Shown piece after piece: positions 16,986-26,081 of a stretch of 64,000 bases of DNA. Source of the DNA: Clostridia bacterium (GTDB lineage Bacteria > Bacillota > Clostridia > Saccharofermentanales > Saccharofermentanaceae); the NCBI GenBank assembly GCA_024403735.1, contig JAKSRG010000005.1:30923-94922 (forward strand). Direction: 5' to 3'. Within the stretch, counting starts at the first letter, position 1, and each line of letters opens with the position of its first letter. Below the pieces are notes generated by a model, which was not told where the DNA came from, searched no databases, and saw nothing but the letters and a program-made list of their open reading frames with translations. A program made the position numbers and the translations under genes.

Positions 16986-18341
16986 ATGGGCTTATTCGAC
17001 AAGATTAAAGAAGGCGGAATTATGAATGTAATCAGATGTGATGAACCATCATATCTTGTTTGGAAATGGCATCCAGAAGGAGATACAACAAAGCGCGAGA
17101 ATGCGATCAGAATTGGTTCTTCACTCAGAGTTAAAGATGGTGAAGTTGCTGTATTCGTATATAAGCAGAATGAAGGCGTATACGAAGATTTTATTGTAGG
17201 TCCTTACGATGGCATTATTGAGACAAAGAACTTCCCTGTCCTCGCTAACATCATTGGTATCGCTTACGACGGTGATTCACCATTCCAGGCAGAAGTATAC
17301 TTCATTAATACAGCTGGTATCGTACAGGTTCCATTTGGCGTACCATTCTTCGATTTATTCGATCCTAGATTCCAGGACTTCAGTGTACCTGCAGCGGTTC
17401 GTGGTATGGTTACATTCAAAGTAACAGACTACAAGGCTTTCGTTAAGCTTCACAGATTAATTGAGTTCAGCCTCGAAGATTTCCAGGAGCAGATCCGCGA
17501 CAAAGTTATCCAGAATATCAAGGGTATCGTTGCTAACATCCCTGCTCAGACAGGTATTCCTGCAATTCAGATTGAGCGTAACCTTCCACTTGTTAACTCA
17601 ACTGCTGAGACAAAACTTAAGGAAGCTCTTGAGCCAATCTTTGGAATTGATATTGTATCTACAGATATTAGTTCAATTGAACTCGACAAAACTAGTGCTG
17701 GATATCAGGAACTTAAGAGAGTTACTCAGGATGTTACAACAGCAACAGTTCAGGCTCAGACAGCAGCTGCTGTTAAGAATATTGCAGCAATGCAGGAGAT
17801 TAACGCTGAGCACCTCAAGGAAACACTCCGCATCCAGCGTGAAGAAGGTCAGTATGCACAGCACCTCCAGACACAGTCTTCTAATATGGCTGCCTTCCAG
17901 GTAGGCGCTCAGACAGAAGTTGGCGTAGCAGGCGCTAAGGCCCTCGGTCAGATGGGTGCTGCTGGTGGCACATCAGTTAGTGGTGCAGGCGGAATGAACA
18001 TTCCAGGTATGATGACAGGCATGGCTATTGGCGGTGCAATTGGTCAGAATATCGCAGGCACAATGAATGGTATGATGAGTCCAATGCAAAATATGGCAGC
18101 TAATGCTCAGGCAATGACACCACCACCTGTTCCTACAACAAGCTATCACGTTGCAGTTAACGGTGCAGCAACTGGACCATTCGATCTTGCTACACTCACT
18201 ACAATGGCTGCTAACGGCACATTTACTAAGGATAGCCTCGTATGGAAGCAAGGCATGGCACAGTGGCAGGCAGCAGAGACAGTAGCTGAACTTGCTACAG
18301 TCTTAACATCAGGTATGCCACCTATTCCACCAATGAGCTAA
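16986..18341 (+). CDS. SPFH-domain protein (YdjI/virion-core-like) with C-terminal GYF_2-type domain
   Basis: 451 residues. The N-terminal about 290 residues resemble the SPFH/YdjI family (MGLFDKIKEGG start, EVAVFVYKQ, and a coiled region ending KNIAAMQEINAEHLKETLRIQREE). A Gly/Met-rich stretch (about 310-380) follows, then a C-terminal module (YHVAVNGAATGPFDLATL to WKQGMAQWQAAE), which matches the GYF_2 pattern of GPF plus a conserved W pair. SPFH proteins build membrane-associated rings or scaffolds; GYF modules bind proline-rich partners. AAGGAGG precedes the ATG. The neighbouring zinc-ribbon membrane protein is a likely partner. Confidence 0.83.
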   Translation: MGLFDKIKEGGIMNVIRCDEPSYLVWKWHPEGDTTKRENAIRIGSSLRVKDGEVAVFVYKQNEGVYEDFIVGPYDGIIETKNFPVLANIIGIAYDGDSPFQAEVYFINTAGIVQVPFGVPFFDLFDPRFQDFSVPAAVRGMVTFKVTDYKAFVKLHRLIEFSLEDFQEQIRDKVIQNIKGIVANIPAQTGIPAIQIERNLPLVNSTAETKLKEALEPIFGIDIVSTDISSIELDKTSAGYQELKRVTQDVTTATVQAQTAAAVKNIAAMQEINAEHLKETLRIQREEGQYAQHLQTQSSNMAAFQVGAQTEVGVAGAKALGQMGAAGGTSVSGAGGMNIPGMMTGMAIGGAIGQNIAGTMNGMMSPMQNMAANAQAMTPPPVPTTSYHVAVNGAATGPFDLATLTTMAANGTFTKDSLVWKQGMAQWQAAETVAELATVLTSGMPPIPPMS

Positions 18342-18366
18342 TATTAATCAAATAGTACTTTTGATA

Positions 18367-18403
18367 GATGCTTACTTATTAGTTTAAGTAAGCATCTTTT
18401 TTT
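18367..18403 (+). terminator. Terminator after the SPFH gene
   Basis: Perfect 12-pair stem GATGCTTACTTA (18367-18378) with TAAGTAAGCATC (18385-18396), then seven T. Confidence 0.92.
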
Positions 18404-18407
18404 GCGC

Positions 18408-18443
18408 ATAAAAAAGCCACTTCAGAAAAATCTGAAGTGGCTT
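18408..18443 (-). terminator. Terminator after the PGK-TIM fusion gene
   Basis: Perfect 13-pair stem (18414-18426 with 18431-18443) and an AAAA/TTTT loop. On the minus strand it runs into TTTTTT. It lies back to back with the plus-strand terminator. Confidence 0.92.
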
Positions 18444-18477
18444 ATTTTACTTAATCAAAGTTTGGAACTTGTAAGGA

Positions 18478-20430
18478 TTACTTACCAGCTGCGCAGATTA
18501 CTGAGAAATCTGGAGCCTTAAGTGAAGCACCACCTACGAGACCACCGTTGATGTCCTTCTGAGCGAAGAGACCTTCAGCTGTCTTAGCGTTTACAGATCC
18601 ACCATACTGGATTGTCATAGCTGCAGCGCAGTTTGGACAATAGAGGTCAGCGATTACGCCACGGATGAACTCGCAAACTTCCTGAGCCTGCTCGTCTGTA
18701 GCTGTCTTACCTGTACCGATAGCCCAGATTGGCTCATAAGCGATTGTGATCTGGCAGAGCTTTGAAGCAGGAATATCCTTGAAAGCGCCAACGATCTGGC
18801 TCTTGATCCAATCGAATGTCTCACCAGCTTCACGCTGAGCAAGTGACTCACCGCAGCAGATGATTGGCTTAACGCCGTACTTCAAGAGAGCGTGTGCCTT
18901 CTTGTTAACTGTCTCGTCTGTCTCTGCGAAGTACTCACGACGCTCTGAGTGACCGATGATACAGTATGTTACACCCATCTTAGCAAGCCAGAGAGGTGAA
19001 ATCTCGCCTGTAAAAGCACCCTTCTCTTCGAAGTGGCAGTTCTCAGCAGCGATCTTAATGTTTGTGTAAGCTGTAGCTTCAACTGCAGCAGCAAGAGCTG
19101 TAGCAGGAACGCCAAGAGCGATCTTAGCTGTGCAATCCTTAACGAGTGGCTTAAGCTCTTCGATAAGCTTAACTGCATCTGCAGGGATACCACAGTTCAT
19201 CTTCCAGTTACCAGCTGCGAATGTGCGGCCGATTTCCTTATCGTTCAAGCAATCAATACCTGGGAGAACCTTACCCTCGATGAACTCGAGTGAAGCACCA
19301 CCACCAGTAGAGATGTGTGTTACCTTATCTGCATAACCGAGCTTCTCAATAGCAGCTGCTGAATCACCACCACCGATGATTGAAATAGCGTCTGCCTCAG
19401 CGATAGCCTGTGCAAGAGCCTTTGTACCAACAGCGAACTTCTCGAACTCGAATACGCCTGCAGGACCATTCCAGATAACTGTCTTAGCTTCCTTAATAGC
19501 AGCTGAGAAAGTAGCGATTGTCTCAGGTCCGATATCAAGACCTTCCCAACCATCTGGGATTTCCATTGAAGGAACTACCTTAGACTCTGCATCTGGTGCA
19601 AACTCTGTAGCGATTGTTGTATCTGTAGGAAGAAGGAGCTTAACACCCTTCTCTTCTGCCTTAGCCATGAGCTCCTTAGCAAGCTCAACCTTATCAGCCT
19701 CGAAAAGTGAGTTACCGATTGAACCGCCCTTAGCAGCGATAAATGTATAAGCCATACCACCACCGATGATGATTGTATCAGCCTTATCCATGAGGTTTGT
19801 GATTACACCGATCTTATCTGAAACCTTAGCACCACCGAGGATAGCTACGAATGGACGAGCTGGCTCAGCGAGAGTACCACCGATGAACTTGATCTCCTTC
19901 TCGATGAGGTAACCTGATGCTGATGGGAGGAAGTTAGCAAGACCAGCTGTTGAAGCATGTGCTCTGTGAGCTGTACCGAAAGCATCGTTTACATAGAGAT
20001 CTGCCATTGAAGCGAGCTCTGCAGCAAACTTAGGATCGTTCTTTGTCTCTTCCTTGTGGAAACGAACGTTCTCGAGCATGAGGATTTCGCCTTCCTTAAG
20101 AGCCTCAGCCTTAGCCTTAGCATCTTCGCCGATAACGTCAGCAGCAAGAGTAACTGGCTTACCAATGAGCTCTGCAAGTCTGTCTGCAGCTGGCTTCATT
20201 GAGAACTTAGCCTCTGGACCATTCTTTGGACGACCAAGGTGTGATACGAGGATAACCTTAGCATTGTTGTCTACGAGGTACTTAATTGTAGGTAAAGCAC
20301 CCTTAATACGCTTATCATCTGTGATTTCGCCTGTTACTTTGTCAAGTGGTACGTTAAAGTCAACACGAACAATAACTTTCTTGCCAGCAACGTTTAAATC
20401 TTCAACATTTTTCTTCTGAACCATTGCCAT
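18478..20430 (-). CDS. Phosphoglycerate kinase-triosephosphate isomerase fusion
   Basis: One 650-residue protein carries two glycolytic enzymes. The PGK part (to about 400) shows [15 protein letters not shown], the GGAKVSDKI segment and the nucleotide-site IIGGGDSA. The TIM part starts almost directly after it with AAGNWKMN (catalytic Lys) and has IGHSERR (His), [11 protein letters not shown] (Glu) and QYGGSVN. All catalytic residues are intact, so both 3-phosphoglycerate kinase and triose isomerase activity are expected. The start chosen (MAMVQKK) lies 11 bases after AGGAG; a GTG 12 bases upstream abuts the AGGAG and is unlikely. The best-known natural PGK-TIM fusion is from Thermotoga. The gene stands alone, without gap or eno nearby. 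Confidence 0.95.
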   Translation of the reverse strand: MAMVQKKNVEDLNVAGKKVIVRVDFNVPLDKVTGEITDDKRIKGALPTIKYLVDNNAKVILVSHLGRPKNGPEAKFSMKPAADRLAELIGKPVTLAADVIGEDAKAKAEALKEGEILMLENVRFHKEETKNDPKFAAELASMADLYVNDAFGTAHRAHASTAGLANFLPSASGYLIEKEIKFIGGTLAEPARPFVAILGGAKVSDKIGVITNLMDKADTIIIGGGMAYTFIAAKGGSIGNSLFEADKVELAKELMAKAEEKGVKLLLPTDTTIATEFAPDAESKVVPSMEIPDGWEGLDIGPETIATFSAAIKEAKTVIWNGPAGVFEFEKFAVGTKALAQAIAEADAISIIGGGDSAAAIEKLGYADKVTHISTGGGASLEFIEGKVLPGIDCLNDKEIGRTFAAGNWKMNCGIPADAVKLIEELKPLVKDCTAKIALGVPATALAAAVEATAYTNIKIAAENCHFEEKGAFTGEISPLWLAKMGVTYCIIGHSERREYFAETDETVNKKAHALLKYGVKPIICCGESLAQREAGETFDWIKSQIVGAFKDIPASKLCQITIAYEPIWAIGTGKTATDEQAQEVCEFIRGVIADLYCPNCAAAMTIQYGGSVNAKTAEGLFAQKDINGGLVGGASLKAPDFSVICAAGK

Positions 20431-20488
20431 AATGTTGTACACTCCTGTGATTTTTTATAATACGAGCATATTCCGCTCACTGTCTAAA

Positions 20489-20494
20489 ATTATA
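20489..20494 (-). promoter_or_regulatory. -10 element of the PGK-TIM gene
   Basis: A perfect TATAAT on the minus strand, about 60 bases before the start codon. No good -35 is seen at 17 bases. Confidence 0.45.
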
Positions 20495-20589
20495 CAATCT
20501 CAGACACTTTTATAAAAGACGTGATTCCATCTTTTGAAATCGAATTTAGCTCAAAATCTGCAATTTAATACAAAAATCCCTAAAAGAAA

Positions 20590-20621
20590 TTTCATTTGAC
20601 GATATTTGAATTTCAAATGAA
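20590..20621 (-). terminator. Hairpin after the beta-helix gene, containing a 16-base repeat
   Basis: TTCATTTGA (20591-20599) pairs with TCAAATGAA (20613-20621); on the minus strand T-rich sequence follows. The left arm is part of TTTCATTTGACGATAT (20590-20605), which recurs exactly at 24473-24488 downstream of rfbC. Confidence 0.5.
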
Positions 20622-20640
20622 GATAAGCTCATCTAGAGTA

Positions 20641-23600
20641 TTATTCAAAAACAACCTTAAACTTATCAGTGTTAATATTCTGTATCTCGAGGTTCATATC
20701 AACATCAGTCGACTTGAACTTCACCTCAACAGAAATACTACTCAAAAGATTTGTTAAGTTATATCCACTCTCCCAGGAAATAAGTTTGCCTGTAGACTTA
20801 GTTATTGTACAACCCTCAAAAGATATCTCACTATTGTCGCTAGGCTTCGCATACATGTAAATAAAATTGCTACCAGTATGCGTTATTTCGCAATTTACGA
20901 ACTTAACGTTAACCACACCTGAACTATATGCGAATGGTCCAATCTGGAGGAAATTTCCAGCATCAGACTTCATCGTGCAGTTCTCGAAAACAACTTCTGA
21001 AGCGTTAACATCTGTGCTCGCGCAAATAGATACGTTATCAAAATCACAATATCTAAACGTTCCTGTATGGAATGAAATCTTACCAACAAGATTTGTTGTT
21101 CCTTCAAAAGTATAATTCTCGAATACTCTTACAGCTGCCTTATCAGTATCAGAAATAAACGTGATATTATTCGCTGAACCGTCAAGTGACTTGAATATAC
21201 AACCGTAGAAGAACATATTGCTTCCAACATAATTCGCATTAGAAATCGTGCAATCTCTAAATGAAGCTTCACAACCAGTAAGCGTTGGGAATGTGCAGTT
21301 ATCAAATGTTACCTTGTCTGCAACTGCCTGAATCCATGAAGCATTGATATAACAATTCTTAATCGCAAATCTTACGCAGCCAGCGCCATTAGAAGTATCC
21401 AAAAATCTAATATTATTTGTTGAACAATTACTGAGTCTGCCGTAGCCAGAATTTATATGATCACCTAAAAACCAAGTGACCGAGGTCGGATCCATATTGC
21501 GAACTACGCCACCAACCACTTTTCCTCTAATCTCAACTGAGTGATTAGCGCAATTCTCAATTACGTGATTATATCCAAAGCAAGAAACAACTGTACAAGT
21601 CGTTCCTGCACCGTTTTCGATAACTACATTATTTCTGTAGTACATATCCTGGCACTCCTGAGCTCCATCTTCGAAGTCTACACAAAGCGGTGTAATACTA
21701 TTTCCACATCTTGTATATGTACAATTCTCAATGAGGAGACTAATGGCAGCAGAAGGTGCCATACAAGTTGTTCTTGTATCAATAAAGTCTACATTAACAA
21801 TCTCACTATAGTTCTCAAAGTGCTTAGTATAAATCGATACTGTTCCATCATAACCAGAAGTTGCGATGTTCGTTCCAAGAAGTGATACTCTAGCGTATTT
21901 AGCACCACTTGGAATTGCTATCTTACGGTACTGTTGACCAGAAATAGTCTTAATGTAACCCTGATTAGCATCGTAGAAAGTTACGTAAATATACTGGGAA
22001 TCTCCCATTATTCCGCGGTAGCCTTCAGGGTGTCCTACATAGATATAATCTTCATTAGGATCCCAATTTATAATCTCCGTGAGATCAATCATATTACTAG
22101 TGCTACAGTTATCCTTTGATATCTCATTACCATCGATGATTACTGTTCTCGAAAACGAAGTGAGCATAAGTCTTGGACCCCATACGCAACCACAACCAAC
22201 AGTATGACCTGTTGTATTCATAATAGTGAGGTTGCTCAACGAACAATACTTATCACCTTCCATCTGGACAGTCATAATCATCTCGCCAAGATAACCAGTC
22301 TCAAGACCTAAAGCCTGTCTCTCAAATCTATCACCTTCAAGAGTACCGTTAATAAGATGTGAATCTACACATTGGCTAAACTTAACAATACATGCACTAG
22401 GTTTGTCTGCATTAGTAATCGTATCGAGTTTAATCGTGCTACCATTCAAATCCAATGTAAACTCTGTAGGCATACTAATATATGTCACCTGGTCATAAGA
22501 GACAAATTCACCATTAATTCTATATGTACCAGGGAGAAGTACAAGTTTTCTATATCCTGCAGCTTTAACATCAGCAAGCAATCTATTGATTCCATCTCTT
22601 GTAGCAATGCAATCATTAGGATCTGTGCTGTTATCATTACGAATTCCATAATCAATTAAATCTTGCTCAGACATATAGTATGTCTGCTCTTCTGTTATTG
22701 AATATGTAGCTGGATTAATAACCCACAAATCATTAAAGAGCTGCTGCGACTTAATACCAGTGCTATTATCCAATACCTGAACAGAGAAAACGTGGTGACC
22801 CTCAGATAAAGCTCCAAGTGTCAGAGTATAGTCCCCAAGTGGAACTCCGTTAATAGTATGTGAGACACCGTCAACTTCGTAAATCAGGTCGAGTGTTTTG
22901 GATGTGTCGCAATACAAATATTCAGACTGATTATAGTCAGTCAAATACAATGGGATCTGGATATTCTCACCTACTGATGGCTTAGGATTAAAGTAGTAAG
23001 TTGAGATATATGGCATCGCGAACAATTCGTCTGTATTAGGCGGTGGTGGCGTAATCACAGTCGTAGGAGCTGGCGTTGCTGTTACTATTGGTGTTGCAGT
23101 TGGCTTTGGTGTTGCCGTTGGCTTTGGCGTAGCTGTTGGGTTTGGTGTTGCCGTTGGCTTGGGTGTTGCTGTTGGCTTTGGAGTTGCTGTAGCCTTTGGT
23201 GTTGCCGTTGGAACTGTAGTCACCGAAGAATTTGAGGCACACAATTTACAAGTACCACTTGTTGTTGTACCTTTGCCATTATAATTAATGCTTCCTGTTA
23301 TTATGCCGTATGACCTGCAAATACCTGCAAATTCAGGTGATTTAGCAAAGCCATTAAATACAGCTTCTCTTGTCGTTCCATTCTCTAACGAAGATACCCA
23401 GAATGCCTTACCCTGAGCATCAGAAGCTCTGCCCATAAACGCTTCATACAACACTTCTGTAAAGTGATCATTACAAAGATTTTGTGATTTAAACTCGTCA
23501 CTAAATACAAAACCATATGCAACCTCACTACCAGACTGAAGATGAGAAACTAACTGTGTTGTCCAGAAAGCCATACCGTTAGCATCGCAAGAGCGACCCA

Positions 23601-24180
23601 ACACAACATTGTAAAGTCTTTCTACAAAGAGATTTACATTAGCTGTCTTAGTGCAGTCTGTTCCTGCAATGTGATAACCTTGAACAACTCCATAATTCTT
23701 GCAAATATTTGCAAATTCAGGTGAATTGGCAAAACCACAGAATATCATCTCTTTTCTAAATCCTAGATTAAGACTATTAACCCAGAAAGATAATCCGCTA
23801 CTGTCAGGAGTTCTGCCAAAGAAAATCTCATATAAACATGTAACGTATTCTGTATTAGTAAGATTTCTATTCGTAAATTCAGAACTAAAAATAAAACCAT
23901 GAGCTGCTGAACAACCAGTCTCCTCACGATTAATAAGTCTTGATGTCCAATAATCAAGGCCTGATGCATCAGGAGTTCTACCAAGACAAACTTCATAAAG
24001 TCTTGTAACAAACTGCTCAATTGCATCCTTATCTACATTCACACTTGTATCAATTGTAGCTGATACTAAACTTTGTCCTTGAGCATTAACAACTTCACCT
24101 ATGCTTAGAATAGGCATAGGGATAGAAGCGAACAATACAACTAGAGACAATACGAACGATAAAATCTTAGATTTTCTCAT
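20641..24180 (-). CDS. Secreted DUF4214-repeat, beta-helix protein
   Basis: 1179 residues. A signal peptide (about 1-34, ending VNAQG) is followed by four DUF4214-like repeats built on LYExxLGRxPDxxGLxxW and SPEF/SDEF (about 56-78, 112-134, 185-207 and 240-262, each with its trailing helices). Then come a Thr-Pro linker (about 323-383), a beta-sandwich-like segment (about 385-495) and a long right-handed beta-helix region rich in short strands ending in NCT/GCT/DNC turns (about 520-1179). Beta-helix regions of this kind often bind or cut polysaccharide; no catalytic residues can be named. There is no LPXTG or C-terminal helix, so the DUF4214 repeats may provide attachment. A consensus promoter precedes it; it follows the rhamnose operon. 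Confidence 0.8.
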   Translation of the reverse strand: MRKSKILSFVLSLVVLFASIPMPILSIGEVVNAQGQSLVSATIDTSVNVDKDAIEQFVTRLYEVCLGRTPDASGLDYWTSRLINREETGCSAAHGFIFSSEFTNRNLTNTEYVTCLYEIFFGRTPDSSGLSFWVNSLNLGFRKEMIFCGFANSPEFANICKNYGVVQGYHIAGTDCTKTANVNLFVERLYNVVLGRSCDANGMAFWTTQLVSHLQSGSEVAYGFVFSDEFKSQNLCNDHFTEVLYEAFMGRASDAQGKAFWVSSLENGTTREAVFNGFAKSPEFAGICRSYGIITGSINYNGKGTTTSGTCKLCASNSSVTTVPTATPKATATPKPTATPKPTATPNPTATPKPTATPKPTATPIVTATPAPTTVITPPPPNTDELFAMPYISTYYFNPKPSVGENIQIPLYLTDYNQSEYLYCDTSKTLDLIYEVDGVSHTINGVPLGDYTLTLGALSEGHHVFSVQVLDNSTGIKSQQLFNDLWVINPATYSITEEQTYYMSEQDLIDYGIRNDNSTDPNDCIATRDGINRLLADVKAAGYRKLVLLPGTYRINGEFVSYDQVTYISMPTEFTLDLNGSTIKLDTITNADKPSACIVKFSQCVDSHLINGTLEGDRFERQALGLETGYLGEMIMTVQMEGDKYCSLSNLTIMNTTGHTVGCGCVWGPRLMLTSFSRTVIIDGNEISKDNCSTSNMIDLTEIINWDPNEDYIYVGHPEGYRGIMGDSQYIYVTFYDANQGYIKTISGQQYRKIAIPSGAKYARVSLLGTNIATSGYDGTVSIYTKHFENYSEIVNVDFIDTRTTCMAPSAAISLLIENCTYTRCGNSITPLCVDFEDGAQECQDMYYRNNVVIENGAGTTCTVVSCFGYNHVIENCANHSVEIRGKVVGGVVRNMDPTSVTWFLGDHINSGYGRLSNCSTNNIRFLDTSNGAGCVRFAIKNCYINASWIQAVADKVTFDNCTFPTLTGCEASFRDCTISNANYVGSNMFFYGCIFKSLDGSANNITFISDTDKAAVRVFENYTFEGTTNLVGKISFHTGTFRYCDFDNVSICASTDVNASEVVFENCTMKSDAGNFLQIGPFAYSSGVVNVKFVNCEITHTGSNFIYMYAKPSDNSEISFEGCTITKSTGKLISWESGYNLTNLLSSISVEVKFKSTDVDMNLEIQNINTDKFKVVFE
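23059..23208 (-). repeat. Tandem 18-bp repeat encoding the Thr-Pro linker
   Basis: About eight copies of an 18-base unit encode hexapeptides of type TATPKP, with a few variants (TATPNP, TATPIV). Such tracts are prone to copy-number change by slippage, which would alter linker length in steps of six residues. Confidence 0.85.
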
Positions 24181-24204
24181 AACATCCTCCTATATCTTTT
24201 GTGA

Positions 24205-24233
24205 ATATAACGAGAATGTTGTTTTTTTGTCAA
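24205..24233 (-). promoter_or_regulatory. Consensus sigma-A promoter of the beta-helix gene
   Basis: On the minus strand TTGACA (24228-24233), a 17-base spacer and TTATAT (24205-24210), 24 bases before the start codon. AGGAGG lies at 24186-24191. The leader is therefore short. Confidence 0.8.
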
Positions 24234-24424
24234 TTTCAAACAGAGTGTTTTTTCTGTAAATTTTGAACAAATTGTTAACAAGATTGATTTCTAAGCATAT
24301 TTTTGCAATTTCAGCATCGTTTTCCTAGCATTCTTATAAAATATATTTAATTACTAAATTCACATCTCTATAAGAAAATATAAGATTTTTGCTCTATAAT
24401 TGCAAAATTCTTATGTTGCGCGCT

Positions 24425-24444
24425 GTGTTTTCGAGCAAATCAAA
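24425..24444 (+). repeat. Dispersed intergenic motif copy (3' of rfbC)
   Basis: GTGTTTTCGAGCAAATCAAA, identical over all 20 bases to 36576-36595. It lies about 110 bases after the rfbC stop and beyond its terminator. The intergenic stretch 24234-24498 also holds a block like one upstream of fabH (24301-24337) and the 16-base repeat at 24473-24488. Confidence 0.75.
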
Positions 24445-24498
24445 GCTTTCCAGTCAAAATACACTACAGATTTTTCATTTGACGATATATAAATCTCC

Positions 24499-24527
24499 AA
24501 AAAAACAGCACCTCTATTGAGATGCTG
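24499..24527 (-). terminator. Terminator of the polysaccharide/rhamnose operon
   Basis: On the minus strand CAGCATCTC and GAGGTGCTG (24519-24527 with 24506-24514) form a nine-pair stem with a four-base loop and one G-T, followed by TTTTTTT. Confidence 0.85.
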
Positions 24528-24551
24528 CATAAATCTTGTTTGTCCAATTAA

Positions 24552-25157
24552 TTAAAACTTAAAAGTTTCCTTAAGGCCTGCCCACTTCTGATCCTTATCG
24601 CTAAGGTTGAGAGGTGTTCCTTCTACTGTATATCCTTCAGCTGAAGCACTTCCATTATATGAACCTTCGAGCTTTGGCCATACAATACCAATCTCTGGAT
24701 CATTCCATGCAAGTCCGCCCTCATCATTTGGATGATAGAAATCATCACACTTATAGCAGAATTCAGCTTCATCAGACAATACGAGGAAACCATGAGCAAA
24801 TCCACGTGGGATAAGGAACTGCTTCTTGTTCTCTTCTGTAAGTTCAACACCAAACCACTTACCATAAGTCTGTGAATTAGTTCTAAGATCTACAGCTACA
24901 TCGAAAACAGAACCCTTAATAACTCTTACGAGCTTAGTCTGTGGGAAATTCTTCTGAAAGTGAAGGCCTCTCAAAACACCCTTAACACTCATTGACTGAT
25001 TATCCTGTACAAAAGTGATATCGATACCATTCTCTTCCATATCACGCTGACTATATGTCTCCATAAAATAACCACGATTGTCACCGTGAACTGCAGGAGT
25101 GATAACACACAATCCTTCAATACCTGCTACATTCTTTTCTACTGTAATCTGACCCAT
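24552..25157 (-). CDS. rfbC: dTDP-4-dehydrorhamnose 3,5-epimerase
   Basis: 201 residues. Third enzyme of dTDP-L-rhamnose synthesis; it epimerises C3 and C5 of the 4-keto sugar. RGLHFQK with the catalytic His region, GSVFDVAVDLR, and FLIPRGFAHGFLVLSD are family signatures. The start MGQITVEK is chosen because its ATG overlaps the rfbD stop by one base (TAATG) and AGGAGG lies upstream; an in-frame start 45 bases earlier would sit inside rfbD. Last gene of the operon, followed by a strong terminator. Confidence 0.95.
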   Translation of the reverse strand: MGQITVEKNVAGIEGLCVITPAVHGDNRGYFMETYSQRDMEENGIDITFVQDNQSMSVKGVLRGLHFQKNFPQTKLVRVIKGSVFDVAVDLRTNSQTYGKWFGVELTEENKKQFLIPRGFAHGFLVLSDEAEFCYKCDDFYHPNDEGGLAWNDPEIGIVWPKLEGSYNGSASAEGYTVEGTPLNLSDKDQKWAGLKETFKF

Positions 25158-26071
25158 TATAATGAAGCCTCCTTTAAATATCTTGCTACTGCATCCTGCC
25201 ATGTTGGCAATGGCTTAAATCCATTCTCAACAAGCTTACTCTTTTCAAGTCTGCTGTTAAATGGTCTCTTAGCCTTACTCAAACCGTACTCTGCAGTTGT
25301 TACCGGAATAACTTTTGTTGAAAGTCCATACTGCTTATAGAATTCAACACAGAAATCATACCATGAAATATAACCGCCCTCATTAGTTGCGTGATAATAA
25401 CCATACTTATCTGTTTCAGCCATATCAATCAACAAGCGAGAAAGATCATATGTATATGTTGGAGTACCAATCTGGTCATTAACTACACGAACCTCATCGT
25501 GTGTTTTACCAACATTGATCATTGTCTTAATGAAGTTCTTGCCGTTAAGACCGAATACCCATGCGATACGAACAATATAATACTTCTCAAGGTTCTCGCT
25601 AACTGCAAGCTCACCATCAAGCTTTGTCTGGCCATAAACATTAAGAGGCTTATAATCCTTGCAGTCTGGCTCCCATGGCTTTTCTCCCTGGCCATCGAAA
25701 ACATAATCTGTTGAAAGATAGATCATCTTAGCATCAATTGACTTTGCTGCAAGTGCAATGTTCTTTGTTCCGCCTGCATTAACCTTCTTAACGAGTTCAA
25801 CCTTATCGTCATCTTCTGCCATATCTACAGCTGTCCATGCAGCGCAATGAACAATGACTTCAGGGTTAATCTCTTTGATAGTCTTATTTACAGCTTCCTC
25901 ATCTGTAATATCAAGACATACGTATTCAGCCTTAGTAACAGCTGAATCATCATCAATACCTGCGTATTCAGGAGTAATATCTGAACCAATTCCTACATGA
26001 CCACGCTTTGTTAACTCGTTAATAACATCGTGACCTAGCTGACCGTTAACACCAGTTACAAAAATCTTCAT
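25157..26071 (-). CDS. rfbD: dTDP-4-dehydrorhamnose reductase
   Basis: 304 residues. Final step of dTDP-L-rhamnose synthesis, reducing the 4-keto group with NAD(P)H. Rossmann motif GVNGQLGHD near the start, STDYVFDG, and the catalytic YGQTKLDGE (YxxxK). GAGGT lies before the ATG. It precedes rfbC with a one-base overlap and follows the 720-residue membrane protein by ten bases. Confidence 0.95.
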   Translation of the reverse strand: MKIFVTGVNGQLGHDVINELTKRGHVGIGSDITPEYAGIDDDSAVTKAEYVCLDITDEEAVNKTIKEINPEVIVHCAAWTAVDMAEDDDKVELVKKVNAGGTKNIALAAKSIDAKMIYLSTDYVFDGQGEKPWEPDCKDYKPLNVYGQTKLDGELAVSENLEKYYIVRIAWVFGLNGKNFIKTMINVGKTHDEVRVVNDQIGTPTYTYDLSRLLIDMAETDKYGYYHATNEGGYISWYDFCVEFYKQYGLSTKVIPVTTAEYGLSKAKRPFNSRLEKSKLVENGFKPLPTWQDAVARYLKEASL

Positions 26072-26081
26072 TTGTTTTACC

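Noticed and set aside
20605..20617. Third FabT-like palindrome (TTTGAATTTCAAA)
   Set aside because: It lies in the terminator hairpin of the beta-helix gene, far from a promoter element, and its centre differs from the FabT core.
23059..23208. Possible CRISPR or intergenic repeat
   Set aside because: The 18-base repeat is in frame and encodes the Thr-Pro linker of the beta-helix protein.
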